In this document: in pieces, positions 44,224-57,418 of the stretch
Numbering within the stretch: the first letter of the stretch is position 1
How the letters are laid out: the number at the start of each line of letters is the position of its first letter
DNA from: Cryptomeria japonica
Taxonomy: Eukaryota; Streptophyta; Pinopsida; Cupressales; Cupressaceae
Reading direction: 5' to 3'
DNA: 60,000 bases
Assembly: GCF_030272615.1 (NCBI RefSeq)
Contig: NC_081409.1
Span: 654,320,468-654,380,467, forward strand
Made by a program: the position numbers and the translations under genes
The notes under the pieces: generated by a model
Database searches by the model: none
What the model was told of the DNA's origin: nothing
What the model saw: only the letters and a program-made list of their open reading frames with translations

Positions 44224-44940
44224 TTGAAGAATAACCACATATACATCATGCATTTGGTGAAGCAAGTTCTAGGTCTGGAGTTTGAACTGACCCGTAATAG
44301 GTACACAGTCAACTCTTACATCCCATCTTTTTTCTTGGCCATGGTCTTATATGCGGGGGTTTCTAGGGAATGGGCAAAGAAGCTCACCCAGATGTTGTTT
44401 GAGCATAAGTATCTGAAGGGAATTGATTTTGTGCTTGACAATATGGATGGGGAACCTGGGGCACTCGTCATTCCCCTACTAGACAACTACTACTGTGGGG
44501 GACCTCAGGTGGTAAAACACCCAATTATGTATACTAAACAATTGGAGTTGCTACAGGGTCGACAGGGTAACATAAGCATGAAAGTCAATTTTCTCCTCTA
44601 TTTGGCCAAAATCAAGGAGCCCAAATGGAATGATTGGCACTAGGACTATCTAACAAGTGAAGGGTTTCTTGACAAATCTGAAATTAACAAACAAGATGCT
44701 AAGGAGGTTGTTGGATAATTGGAGCTGGGGAGTGGATAGGAGTGGATTTTTCAAGATTGGCGGGACATAAGGGATTTTGCAAGAGGGGAAGCCCATGCCA
44801 ACTATGGAGAGGATTGTCATGTCATCCTCCTTGCCAATGAATTCAAGGCCAGAATCATCTAGGTAGAATGAGAGGTTGTGAATGCAGCAATGCCAAGGCG
44901 CCGATGAGCCCAAACTGCTTGAAGAATGGGGCACTAAACC
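44224..44940 (+). pseudogene. Unassigned protein relic
   Basis: A 139-residue ORF runs HLVKQVLGLEFELTRNRYTV, FFLAMVLYAGVSREWAKKLT, GIDFVLDNMDGEPGALVIPL, YLAKIKEPKWNDWH, then a TAG. The same coding continues with stops (DYLTSEGFLDKSEINKQDAK, GKPMPTMERIVMSSSLP, KLLEEWGTKPLAMSDIVL) to about 44940. The amino-acid texture (no low complexity, many conserved-looking aromatic and acidic residues) suggests a once-real protein, decayed at its 3' half. I do not recognise the family. It may be a sister of the large minus-strand ORF that starts 1.5 kb away, because both look like repeat-borne proteins, but I see no direct sequence match. Confidence 0.5.
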
Positions 44941-45239
44941 ACTAGCTATGTCTGATATAGTTCTACATTTTTTTTTGTTATTGGTAGACTAGTACTCAGT
45001 TAGATTACTCCTGTGTTATAAATTATAATTTAGCCTTAGGGGTCTTTTTATAACAAAGGTTTTGGAAATAGTCCTTTGTATATTGTTACTCTTGAAAAGA
45101 ATGCATGAAATGGAATATATTAATATAAAATAATATTTTTTATGTATTCGCATGTTTTGTTATAAGGGCATTCTTATAATTTTAGTTATGTATCTCAATT
45201 ATGAATATTTAAATCTCCTCATTGCAACAAAACATTTAA

Positions 45240-45595
45240 GCGTTCTATATTTCTATAAAGAGTTCATCGTTATTCAACATCATTGTAGTAAAGCAGGCAT
45301 TGGGCCTTAGTCCATCATGATTAGAATCTAGCATTCATGGAAAGTGGTTATTATTAGAATGTTATCATCAATCTTATCTAATGAGTGTAAGCATTCTATA
45401 TTTCCATAAAGAGTTCATCATTAATCATCAACATTGTAGTAAAGTAGGCATTGGGCCTTGGACCATCATGATTATAATCTAATATTCATGACAAGTGGCT
45501 ATTAATAGAATGTAATCATCATAGTTATCTAATGACATAAGAATTCTATATTTTTATAAAGAGTTCATCGTTATTCATCAGTAGTAAAGAGTTTT
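45240..45595. repeat. 150-bp tandem repeat, 2.3 units
   Basis: Units start at 45240, 45391 and 45541. Shared words: TTCTATATTT, ATAAAGAGTTCATC, CATTGTAGTAAAG, AGGCATTGGGCCTT, CCATCATGATTA and TATCTAATGA. Confidence 0.9.
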
Positions 45596-46431
45596 TTTTT
45601 TCTGCACATTTGTTAATTTTCATTTAACAAATACAAGTAAACAAGAGACTAACAATATATGTACTCAAACATAAATCAAGTATTTTCATCGAATTTGCAA
45701 TAAGCATCGGCGAAATGAGATACAAAAACTAACTACAACACCTTAAATTTATCTAAGATCAGTGTATTACTCCATTGGGACTTCAATTTATGAAATACAA
45801 TGTATTGTGACTGAATTTGACAAATAGCTTGTAGATCTAAGAAAATGTTGCCTTACAACATATCCGAAATGTTTAAGAAATTTAATTGAATCCTTTAATC
45901 AAATAATAAACATAAACTACATACAACACAAAAATGCAAAGAATGAAACAAATCCTTGATTAAATTCCATTTAAAAGATAATAGAATCACATAATGGAGA
46001 GAAAAAAACTTGAATTATATTTCATTGATTCAAAATTTATCTGCCATAATACAAAATATATGTCAATTCTTCAATTTTTGCAAGAAATTTGATACAAGTC
46101 TCATTATAAATTCTTAGCAAATTGACATTATAGCTTTCTCATTCACCTGGACATGTTATTGGATCCTAGACTTATAGTTCTAAACATATGACTCAGACTA
46201 GAGACTTTAGAATCGAGACTATGGAACCTTGTCTCGTGGCCTTGAATTACCTTGAGACTACTCCTAGTGGTCCTTGTGTACTATATCCCATCAGGTCCAA
46301 AAAGTGGGTTGATGGTGCCAGCTTCTGATGCCTTGGAAACTGGGATGATGGTGGGTGAAATTTGTTACCAGCCTTCCAAAAGTGACAGTCACTCCAAAAT
46401 TACACGGGGACAAAAAGATAAAAAATAACGA
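45596..46431. other. AT-rich 3' flank of the minus-strand ORF
   Basis: No coding sequence. On the minus strand, downstream of the stop at 46432, the region reads like a 3' UTR ending in AT-rich DNA with ATGAAATATAATTCAAG at about 46005-46030. Confidence 0.4.
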
Positions 46432-49400
46432 CTAGTCTTCCTCCTCATCTAATCTTTGTTGGAGGACAACACAAAACTTGTTGTACCATTTATCCATTTT
46501 TTTGTCTAGCCAATCAAAAGCCTTTATGCCTTGCAACCTATTCATTGCAGTCTTAGTTGTTTGAGGTGGGACCCCCACCACATCCACAACAAACTTATGA
46601 TACAACCCATCCACATCCATGATCCTATCCAAAATTGTACTATAGGAAGCCTCTTCATCTGGATGAGATTCCAATGCTTCGCAAACTCCTTCTATAGCCT
46701 TTTCAAAATCTGCATGCTAGAAGTTCAACTCCTTAATGTGTTGCATTGGTGTCAAAAATGGTGGAATTTCACACCGTTGTAGCCCCTTGAGTGATTCAAA
46801 CCTATCACTCATTCCTTTCCTTTCCTTCTCAATGATTGGGAGTTACTTGATCAATTGATTATAGTTTTTTCATGTCACTTCAATTTCCTTTTCTTCACTC
46901 TCTTTATTTTGAGATGATACCAAAAGAATCTCTTTCAAATGTTGCCCCTTTGGAAACCAGGTAGCCCTAATGGGCTAAAAGAATAACATAATGGAATGAA
47001 AATCACTTTCAATCTTGGTTAGAGAAGAATAATTGGCATGGGCTTCCTCTAATTTGTCCATGACTCTACCGACTACCTTAAAAATTGAAGCCTTTCTAAT
47101 CTCATAATAATTCCTTTGAAGCTTCCTCTTTGGTTTCTTGTATCTCCTTTGTGGATTTATCTAACTCTTCTGGTCCTATTCCTCCTAAGGTCCCTGTCTC
47201 AGCTTTAATCAATTTTTCTTTCAATTTGAAATTTTCAATGAATAATAAATGACTATGATTAAGCTGGTCAAAACTATCCCTGAGAACAATGTCCTTTGCC
47301 TCTAAATATTGTACCACTATTTGAGCAAATTGGGTTGCATGGGAAGTCAGAGAAACAACCTCTCTTGTAGTGGTGTCACTGGCTATGATCAAAATTGCTT
47401 CCCCCCTCTATTGTTCTAATCAAAAAGGAACAATTGGCTGATTGGAATTTGATCCTCTACCCCAAACTCCAAAGGCTTTGATATCTACATTTATCCCGGA
47501 CCCATAGTTCTTATATTCTTTAACATACCATGGGTCATTTTGCCTTATTACTTGGTCTAACAAAAATATTTTTCTATGGTCTCATCCTAGGAATAGGAGC
47601 ATGCCACTTTTGGAAACCATTTACCTTGCCTCCTTAGGGCTACATTGAGTGTTTTTAGGGTCCACATTTATTTCTTCCCCCTCAGCTGCATTTCTCAAGT
47701 TTTCCTTGAGACAAAAAGATTTGAACTCAGGGAAATTCACAAAATTGTCATCTGACATGAACTCCCTTGAGGTAGCCACTTTCTCATCATCCACCTCATG
47801 TATAGGTATGATACTAGGAATGAAATATCTCTTCATGTCATCCAATTTCTCTACTGCTTCATCCTCATTGAAAATTACTCTAGGAGGGAAAGCAGAAGGC
47901 ACATTTGGATCATCAATCTCACGAATATCTACAAAATCTAAGATCTTTGTTTTTCCTTTCTCTACCCTTCTTATCTCTCCCATCAATGGCCTCCTATCTT
48001 TGTCTATTGATTTGCAAGACCCAGGTTGCCCCTATCCACCCCTTTTTAAGAAAATGTGGGGATATCAACAATAGGTTGCTCTTGAAAATTTTGTCCCTTA
48101 TTCCTGGCTTCCTTCCTCTAGATGTCCTTTTGAATTATTTCATCACCATGCCAGAGGAGAATGATCATTTTGGTAATGTTAGATTAGAACTCCTCTTTGA
48201 AAACACCATTGTAGTTTTCATCCTCTTCCATTCTCTACTTCTCTATCCTTTTTAGTAGCTCTCATTTCTTCTTCCTTTGGACGACCTCACCTGGTAGGGC
48301 ATTCCTTAATAGGTCTTCTATTTCATAAAATTGGTGATGGTAGCTTCTTTATTTGAGGTTATTTATCCTTAAATCCCCTATGTATCCCTTGTGATCATAA
48401 TTTATAGCTATAGCTACCTTAAGCCTATAAATCTTGATTAAAAAAGCATGGATCTTCTCCAGATTATCATATCTAATGTTTAATTCGTTGAAGCTTGTGG
48501 CTTTGCGGAGATGATTCTCTTTTCTTTCTAGGATTTTATCTTTATCCATGCACATCATTTGCCACATGAATTCTAAAAATGCAAGCCTAGGAGATACAAA
48601 AATTGGTAACCTGTGAGGAGCCTTCTCAAAACCATAGCACCTTATAATTGCATAGTCATCATAGAAGAATAGGTCTCCAAAATTATGGCTAAAGGGCACT
48701 TCTATATATTGTACATTTTGATCCCTGCGGGATTTTATTCTTAATACCTTAATTATGTGTGCAGGCAACCTTGTTATTACAACATTCAACATATCCAAAA
48801 CCCTTTTGACGAAATAATCAAATAATAAACAATAATCCCCAAAGCAAGAGCCCTTGTCCTACACTTGTGTCTATCTCTGTATAGGCCATGGTAATTCTGT
48901 TTGTGGATCTAGCATTTTGATGTTCAGTTTTCATGACCATGTTGACTTGTTCTGATACAAAATGAGATGACACATCAAAGAATAGTGCTAGAAGTTTAGT
49001 GCAGGTGTTTCATCCTTTCCCTTCATTAGGCTCTCAAATAACTTTATTTGGAGAATTTTAGAAAAGTCAAAAAGTTCATTGTTGGATGGGTGTTGGATGG
49101 ATAGTGCCAACATCATGTAATCGACTTGAAACAATGTGAGCCCACAATATTCTCCTAGGACTTGGCATAGGGAATAATTTGTCCTTACAAAATAAGTTTC
49201 AAACTTATCCAGTGTGAAAGCCTCAGTCTCGGTGGGCAAGATGTAGCTTGTGGAAAATTTGGCGAGCCTTCTCAAAAACATATGCAGGTACTCCCTCCTA
49301 ATTCTCCCCTTGTTCTTCTCATACATTCTCACCAAAGCCTGGTTTTTGATCCCTTAATGGTTGACCTATCTAGTCTAAAACATTTAGTGATATCCTTCTG

Positions 49401-50339
49401 AGAGATATCCAAAATAACCTGTCTTTCAAGGTTTTTGACAGCAAGGATTGGGGGGTCAAATTTCTTAGCCAATTATTTGATTAAGATTGGCTCAATAAAT
49501 ACATTTGGCACTACTAGCCTTACTAGGTTCAACTTCCAAGGGTTGGAGATTGGGCTAGGTTGTTCCTTGTATCCATAGAAGGCATGGAAGACATACCACC
49601 CGCTAAATCCAATTATGGCATCCCTGCAGCTAGCCTTTGTGTCTCCCCACCAGGCCTTGGATGACTCCAATGAGCTACAAATGAGAAATAGGTCTAGCAA
49701 ATCTTGGCTCAGTACTCAGGTTGCTCTAGTTTTCCTCACTTATTCTTCTAATTTGATCATTGTTTCTCTTTCTACTTCAGTACCTATTTTGGGAGGCTCA
49801 ACTAGTGTTATTGGTTCCTCCTGGGGTTGAGGGGTTTCTTCAACAACAAGGGAAGACTCAACCTTCTCTTTAGAAGGGGCTCTCTTCTTTATTCCCTTCT
49901 TATTTTATGGCTCCTTTGTCATATTCTCTATAACTTCCTCTTTTTCAGTCACTGGAGGGGTCAATTGTGTAGGTATTTCTTCAATGGAAGCTTCAACCTT
50001 TCCATCCTTCTTTGATTTCCTTTTCTTACGAGTAGGCTTCCTTGCCTTTGGGGTCAGGACTTCTTCCTTTGTCTCTTCATCTGAAACCACAATTATAGCC
50101 CTCTTTTCTCCCCTCCTCCTCTTTTCTTTCTTGGGAGAAGCACTAGCTTCAGCCTCCTCATCTTTTGCGGGAGCTGGTTCAGGGTTTGGTCCAACAGCGC
50201 GGGCATCCTGTAATTCTTGTAGTGGGGAAATTATTCTCAAAGGGATGGAATTGGTAAAAATAGGGACACTTGAGCTAGCTCCAGGTACTTGGGATTTCTC
50301 AGTATCAGGGCTTGAGGTTTTCTCAACAAGGGAAGCCAT
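46432..50339 (-). pseudogene. Large unassigned ORF, near full length but broken (copy 2)
   Basis: From ATG 50339 (MASLVEKTSSPDTEKSQVPG) to the acidic end DEEED* at 46432 the minus strand carries a chain of ORFs that look like one protein of about 1300 codons. Segments: disordered, basic N-terminus (SPKKEKRRRGEKRAIIVVSD); CRDAIIGFSGWYVFHAFYGY; MYEKNKGRIRREYLHMFLRR; FETYFVRTNYSLCQVLGEYC; VITRLPAHIIKVLRIKSRRD with LFFYDDYAIIRCYGFEKAPH; a helical middle (47102-47392, EKLIKAETGTLGGIGPEELD); and a C-terminus with MNRLQGIKAFDWLDKKMDKW. Frameshifts and stops occur at each junction. I know no domain here. Because a second copy exists at 9331-10410, it is probably encoded by a repeat family. Confidence 0.5.
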
Positions 50340-50819
50340 AGCTATTTCATAGAGCGGGAAATTAAATCCTAGGGCTCTAAAAACACCTAAAATTCTCATG
50401 AACAATTCAACCAAATTCACACAGAGGGAACTCAAATTTTACTTCCTAGTTAGCTACTTGCATTCAGACGCCTTTCGACTACATGAGTTCACATTCTTCT
50501 TGCTCTGCAACTTCTTTGCAATCCCTTGAATACTTGGTGAAGATGAATGCAACATAGTTTTCTCTTTTTTTTGCTCCAACATTAATTCCTTCGTGAAAAG
50601 AAAAGTTGTCGTTTGCTTCAAAATTTGAAATTCCATCCTAGATGATCATTTGGATGGCCATGATCAATCCTTGACTTCCTCTTACCATTGAGTTGGTGCC
50701 CTTTTATTCCCTTTGGGCCACCTTTGCCTTTTATGTTGTATCAATCACCATGCGGGGCAATAAATGCAATGAGTTCACCGCATCCTCTTTCCTCGAACAT
50801 CCATTTGCAACTTCAGTTA

Positions 50820-51610
50820 CTGCTTTGCGATAAAATATTAATTATCTCTAGCTTTGTTTCTTATCATAGGGCCCATTTCTCTAATTCTTTCATCTTTTTG
50901 GGATAACAATTATTTCAAATTCAATCCCCTTCTTATCCTGGATCAAAGCTTTATCCCTGTATATTTATTCTCACTGAGACCAAAAATCAAGTCACAAACA
51001 CACCTTGTGTTTCCCCTAGATAAGCTTTTCACTTTGTCTTCCTTTGCCATTGTTATCCCGAAGCATCAAAGGATGCACTTCCCAGTCCCTTGGGAGAAGA
51101 CTTCTATTGTATTTCCATCTACCTTTTATCCCAGGCCTCTTTTCTTTGACCTTCACGACCCTCCAGGATAAAAATTTCATTTCTTATTTACTAATCCTCT
51201 TATCCTGGAGCCCAAGTATCTATGTGCATACTACTACTGAAACCCAAAGTATCACTCCACATATGCTCTCTATTCCTTTAGAATTACTTTTTCTTTGTTT
51301 CATCCTGCTCCTTATCCCAGGACCATAATGAATTCCTTGTAAACCACTGTGGGATAATATTTTCCCTCTCCACAGCCTTATATTCTTATCCCAGGACATA
51401 ACCTTTGTTCTTGATAAATCACTTGGGGCAAAGAAAACCTTTCTATAGTAACTTCAGTCTTTGGAAGCTACCCCATGATAAAACTCTATCCCTTTGCAAC
51501 TCTTTGCTAAGAGTTATCTCAAGCAGTCTTTGGATGCTTCAATTTGCTCCCCAGGATAACTTTTTTCCTTTGTTTCCATTGCTTTTGTTATCACTGGAAA
51601 TTTTTTGATG
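50820..51610 (-). promoter_or_regulatory. TTATCCC/GGGATAA motif cluster (copy 2)
   Basis: Counterpart of 10885-11790; most motifs are kept at the same spacing (for example 50899 GGGATAA, 50936 TTATCCTGG, 50950 TTATCCCTG, 51054 TTATCCC, 51127 TTATCCC, 51313 TTATCCC, 51386 TTATCCC, 51553 GGATAAC). Confidence 0.4.
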
Positions 51611-54479
51611 ACCCCCATGATGCTGTGGGGCAATTTTATGTGTCTAGCCTCTTTGAATTTTTAGCTTGAAGAACAGACTGCCAAAGCTACTTCACTTAAG
51701 ATCTGAAACAAGCAAGTGGGAAAACTTTGAGGGTTTAGGACTGTGGCACATGGCCACTCCTTAGGACCCAATGAATACTTAGACATTAGTAGAAGGCCAT
51801 AATGGAGACATGGTATTTTCAAGGGAAACCAGCCCGACTAAAGGCTCTAATACTCGGGGCCAGCAAAAGAACAACACAAACCCCTGAACATAGAAACTTA
51901 AAAAACCGAGAACTGTCAGTAGTTAGTCAACTTAAAATTACAATAGAGCCCAAGTAAAAAATTAAAAAAATGAGACAAGGAGAAACCCATCCCCTTAAAC
52001 CCTAAACCCGAAGATTTTTCACAGGTTTTACATGCTACCCGAGGAAGCAAAAAACCATTCCAACAGAATGCATGCACATTGTAGATACAAACAAAACATT
52101 ACATAAGAAATAACATATAAATAAGGTTATAATTAGATAAAAGATAAAATAAAAACAAAAGAACAATATACAAAAGAATGCTTACATTTATATAATCATA
52201 TACATTCACTAATGTATAAGATTATGTAAATGTATATAACAATGAAAAAAGGAAAAAGGAATAACAACAAACACAAACAAACATTTATAATCATATTAAT
52301 ATACTAGGGAAGCCTCCAAAGAATCAAGTCAGTGAATCAAAATTTCCTTGGGGAAGTTTCCAGCCAGTTCCAAAAGGTCCTAGGATAATTTTACAAAGAG
52401 ATGGAAAGCGCTTTCCTTTCCCCAGGTGGTTTTTAAAGATCATGGAATGTGCTCCAACATAAGAAAATACATAGGGAAATGTTTTTGATTAAGGGGAAAA
52501 TACGTTTTGAGGGGGACCCGAAACCCCATACAATAGATTTCTAAGGGACCTGAAACCCTCAGATTTTACAAGGATCTCGAACCTATAATGAACCTTCTCC
52601 CAAAAACAATAGGCAACTAAAATCAGCAGACCACTTCAACAAATATAGTTGGTTGCAGCTGAAAGCCAACACAACCACAAGTAGAAATAACCCAACCAAA
52701 CTAAGAGAAAATCATTACAGAACCTATTGGCATCACAAACTAAGCCAATAGATGAGGTCGATAGATTTTCTCATTGAGACATTAGGGAATTTCTAGGTTT
52801 CCCTACCCATATAGAAAAAATTCAGGCAAAAAAAGGATAGCCTGACCTTTAACCATAAACAATAATGCTCTAGGTTGGGCCCTTCAAAATTGTCAACATA
52901 CAACTAGATATAAGAAAGGGGATTTTTAACGGCTCCCCTAAACTTCGATTTGGGTTTGTAAGTGGCTCCCAAAACCACCAAGAAAAAACCAACAATCCCA
53001 TAGTATTTGATTGCACCTTTAACAACAAAACACCCTTCCACCTCTATAGGATAGTACCCCACCTCTATAGGGGTTGAAAAGAGAGGGATCGTCCGAAGAG
53101 AGACCCAATCAGCTAGCCACAAGTCAAAATCTAGAAATCAAGAGAGGCACGATGAAGCTTTGCTGGACAGTTGAGTTTTCAAAAGGCACCCACAACCTTT
53201 AAAAAAAAGAAGAGGCCTAATAGACAAGCTCCACCAAACTCTCCACCTCTATAGGAGAAATAGGATAAAGACCCAACAACAAGGAAAGATAAAAAAGCAC
53301 AATAGCCTCAAGACAAAGGGTCATCAAAACCCCCAACATGAGGTATCCCTTTAAAATCAACCAACACTTCCCCACAATAGAGGAATCGTCCCCCTTAATA
53401 AAGAGAGGTGTGTTCAAGAAGAACAAGATGGAACCCACAGAGAAAACAAAACAAAGATGGACGAACCTCCAAAAGAGAGGTCCCCTACAACTTCTGAATT
53501 TAGCCAATGACTTTACTATCAATAAATATGTAGCCACATGGGTCACAAATAACCCATCCAAGCCAAGGCGGGCACAAGGCCACATATCCAGGACCACATG
53601 AGGGAATAAAAACCCCAACAAAACCTCTGACATAATGGACACTTGAATCATATCTTCCACAAATCTCCCACTCCTTGTCTTCAATGTGATCAAAAAGAGG
53701 GAAAAAGAAAGGCAACAACCATAAATACCTCCCTCGGCATCACCATAAAACTCGATCACAATAGGTAGAAAAATACTCTCTCCCCTCCACACAAGACCCT
53801 GGTCACACCCACACTAGCAGAATTGTAGAACAAAGAAATGGGCACAGAAGCAAGGACTATCAATAGAGGAAAACACCAAGCACCATCAACCACACCATCT
53901 ACATCACCATCAGCCTCCCCATTGTCTGCATCAACACAAGATGAAACCCTAGTTTTCTTTCTCTCGCTTGCACACATGTTCCTTCTTCCCTTCCCGCCCA
54001 TCATTATTTTCAATACATAGGGAAATGTTATCCCAGAGGGTCCAAGAGGAAAGGGATGCGGGGCCCGGGGTAAAAATATGAAGCAAAAGACAAGGAGAAT
54101 TTTCATCGGAGTGGTTAGTAAAGCATTCCAAGTGGTCTTGGGATAACAATATAAAGGAAATCTAAGAAAAAAGCATCTTGGAGGGAAAAGGCATACACAG
54201 AGTTAGTCTTTGGGTTTCACTTTTCATCGATAATAGAAAGTTGATTTGAGTATATTTGTAGTCAGGGTGCTACACTTAGTTCATTGGCCAAATCCAATCC
54301 TATTGCTTAACCATAAGTTAGTGGCTATTTCTCTAGAGTATAGGAACCTATTGATTTCAGTACCAACATAATCTTAATATTAACAATTTTAATGCATTAG
54401 CTTATTTTGCAAATCCACGAACTCCTTGGTATAAAAGGTAAGTATGACAGTATTTAGGCAAATTAGGTAATAAAAAAAT
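51611..54479. other. Block interior without a recognised gene (copy 2)
   Basis: Corresponds to 11790-14700. The longest minus-strand ORF (53217-53792, 191 residues) spans three separate ORFs of copy 1 with different frames, so it is not a conserved gene. The paired CCCTAAA words persist near 51997. Confidence 0.4.
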
Positions 54480-54955
54480 AACACTAACACGTGTATTGAC
54501 TTTGGTGATTTTGAGAATGAATATGGTTTCTTTGGACATCCAAACCGAAAAATTAAAAGCCACTTCATGCACATGAAAAATCCAAGGGTTAAGTTACATG
54601 CATAGGGGACATCGCTCGCAGCTAGGAGCCTAAGGGTATAAAACATTAGTATAACAATATTAACACATAAGCTGATATAAATGCATTAGTTGATATTACT
54701 GATCTATATCTGTGTTAACACTAACATGTGTCTTGATTCCAGTGATTTTGAGAATGAATATGGTTTCTTCAAACATTCACACCGTAAAATTAAAAGCCAC
54801 TTCATGCACGTGCAAAATCCAAGGGGTAAGTTACATGCTTAGGGGACATCGCTCACGACTAGGAGCCTAAGGGTATAGAACACTAGTATAAAAATATTAA
54901 CGCATTAGCTGATATTGTTGATCTATATTTGCATTAGTCAAATTAAATAATCAGT
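54480..54955. repeat. 237-bp tandem duplication, two units (copy 2)
   Basis: Units start at 54480 and 54717, the same architecture as 14701-15175. Confidence 0.85.
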
Positions 54956-55262
54956 CGGCTTAACTCTAATATTGTGAAAGCACGAATTGGGAACACCGTG
55001 TCACATAAAAAAGAATAAAGCAGTCGTATCAAATAACACTATAGTCACATCAAGTAATTTGATTGAAATATGATCCATGTAACATCATTGCTAGTTGGCT
55101 TAAGGTTTTGAAATTAATACCACTTAATTAGATGTCATAATTTAATAAATAAAAATTATTTGGCTTTAGATTACTTGCACACTAACTTAATTGTTGTTAT
55201 CTTGTTGGCTATAAAACCTTTTGGATATCAATTGCCAAATCAAGTAAAAATAGATAGTTGCA

Positions 55263-55810
55263 GTGGTGATTGTTGTTGTAAGAAAAATGTTGGCCAACTT
55301 CTCCCTTTGCAATTGTATACAAATGGATCAATTTTGGGGGGAGGTCAGTCATGACAGACTAAAAAACATTTTCTTCTTTAAGGATCATGACTTCATCTGC
55401 AATGATTCAATCATCCTTTGTCATGACTTTCTTGTGGTCGAGGTTCATTGTAGATTAAATGTAGAAATTTCATCACTCTTCTTAGCATGGTGTCTAGAAT
55501 TAGGCACGGTGTAAGAGGCAAGGTGGGTCGTCACTTCTTGTATTCGTGAAGAATGGAGAGGTGGCATGGAAGATATCTTGGTCAGGGCATAGATGGGGAT
55601 GGGTTTGCTGGATCATGATGAGGATTGGTTCCAAATTGGTGAAGGCCAAGGGGACTCGTCTGGCTCTATTCATCCTTTTATTCTTTGGAGTGTGCATGAC
55701 AATCCAGAAGTGCACAGCAAGGATATGAGTGAAGGCCTCAGTGCCATCAAGGATTACCTTTGAAGAAAGAAGGCTAAACATGGACGAGGTCATCCAAAGG
55801 GAAGCATAAC
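55263..55810 (+). pseudogene. Decayed plus-strand ORF of unknown family (copy 2)
   Basis: Starts MVIVVVRKMLANFSLCNCIQ and follows the frame of the copy 1 ORF at 15486, with stops after LELGTV (55512), in LVRA*MG and in KDYL*. The AT-hook-like end is HGRGHPKGS (GRGRPKG in copy 1). The 3'-UTR-like tail follows to 56255. The different stop positions in the two copies show that decay went on independently after duplication. Confidence 0.35.
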
Positions 55811-56978
55811 TTGGTGGTATAGAGTAAAATAATGTAATGTAGTATTTTATTTTTTTTGGCTGCAAAGGATAGTGGAGTGGCAGATTAAGGGAAGTAGTGG
55901 AGCTTCTAGATGAGACGTGCTATGTGGTGGTGACTTTTTGGTGAAGGTGGTCGACCGTGGTGATGTAACTTCTTGGTCTCCCTTTTTGTCTTGGGCATGG
56001 GAGGTTTTTCTCTGCGTTTTTCCATGTAGATATCTGTATTTAGGATTGACGCATGTAATGGGGAAATGGATTAGTGGGATGGCGTCTAGTTCTATTACAT
56101 AGAAAGGCTCGATTCTGCATGTTGTGTACGGGTGGTTTTGTGGTATAGGACCATGGGAATTTTTGGAGGCCCCAATTTTGGCTGAAACTATGATAACTAT
56201 GTAAATTTTATTGATATTAATAATAAAATACTCATTTACAAATAAAATAAAATATTGTCACTAAATGTAATGCATTGGTTTTGTGTGGTAGTGTAAATCG
56301 CCAATAAAAACAAGCTTTTGCATTAAAACATGGCTGAATTTGCGAGTAAAAATAACCTTTCGCATTAAAATATGTTTGAATTTTCCATTATATTTATTAA
56401 ATTTATTGCATTACAAGGCAAAATTGCCAGCCCTAATATGTTTCTCTAACACATGGGAAAAAATGCTTCGCCAACAATTTTCCCCTAATTTTTGGCAATT
56501 GCCAACAATTTGCCAATAATAATTATATTTGATTTCCACGGGTACCGAAAAGTTCACCAATAATCATTATATTTGATTTCTAGGGGTATGGAAAAATTCA
56601 ACGATATTTTGCTACTATTCCCAAGGGGTGGGGTCTTAAAGTTATCGTTGATGATGTATCTCTTTTCTTGCCTATTCTCTCTTATCTTCTACATGTTTGA
56701 TACATATCTTTCATTTTCTTATTTGTATTTAATATGTCTCTTCCACTTCCATGACTACCTTAAATGATGGTAAAAATTTTAAAATATATACTTTAAATTT
56801 TAAATTGAAACCTATTACAAAGCACATTAGTTTTCCAATGCCTTCAAAATTAATGAAAAAATACCCGCTTAAAGCTATACAATGACATGTCCCCTTGAAA
56901 TTATATTATTGATAAGTTAGCCCCAATACAAAGGCAAATATAAATTGCAATCTAAATTAATAACCAAGGCAAATATCA

Positions 56979-56993
56979 ATTGTGATCTAAATT
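56979..56993. repeat. LINE target-site duplication, left
   Basis: ATTGTGATCTAAATT; one base differs from 57949-57963. Confidence 0.8.
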
Positions 56994-57418
56994 GTGGTAA
57001 CACTGGGCCAGTTGGGGTAGGCATGGTAATTTATGATCACAATGTAAATTTTATTCAAGTTAAGTGTCATGCTATTGGTTTTAAAACTAACAATTATGCA
57101 GAATTTCATGCTTTGTCTTTTGGATTGGATATGGCAATCTCTTTGGGAATTAAGGACTTAATAATTGAAGGTGATTCTATGGTGATTATTCAATGTGTTA
57201 TGAAAAAGAAATCGAATTGTTGGAATTTTTAGTATATATTTGATCCCATTTTATAAAAATTAGAATTGTTTGAATCTTTCTTGGTATCCCATTGTTACAG
57301 AGAAGTTAATAAGATTGCAGATTATTTGGCAAATTTAGCCATTGATAGCAATGCTAATCAGCGAGAGGTGGGTTTTGAGGAAATTCCTTCTAGGGTATGG
57401 GAAGGTTTGAAGCAATAG
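56994..57418 (+). pseudogene. LINE RNase H domain, truncated
   Basis: The reading starts at CGNTGPVGVGMVIYDHNVNF, just after the first catalytic Asp of the fold. Then come TNNYAEFHALSFGLDMAISL (with the catalytic Glu), LIIEGDSMVIIQC (catalytic Asp) and, after two stops, REVNKIADYLANLAI (final Asp) and RVWEGLKQ. The G-N-x-G-P, TNN-AE, EGDS and NK-AD-LA motifs define the RNase H domain found at the end of ORF2 in some plant L1 LINEs. It would remove RNA from the RNA-DNA hybrid. The insertion boundary cuts off the first Asp. Confidence 0.85.

Noticed and set aside
50688-51328. Overlapping plus-strand ORFs (also 10796-11358) as small genes
   Set aside because: They lie in the TTATCCC cluster, lack motifs and are altered differently in the two copies.
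53217-53792. 191-codon minus-strand ORF as a membrane protein gene
   Set aside because: Copy 1 of the block breaks it into several frames. Hydrophobic content arises from T-rich antisense DNA.
56945-57418. RNase H ORF as a host RNase H gene
   Set aside because: Flanked by a 15-bp target duplication and an A-rich tail, and cut at the first catalytic residue; LINE insertion fits better.
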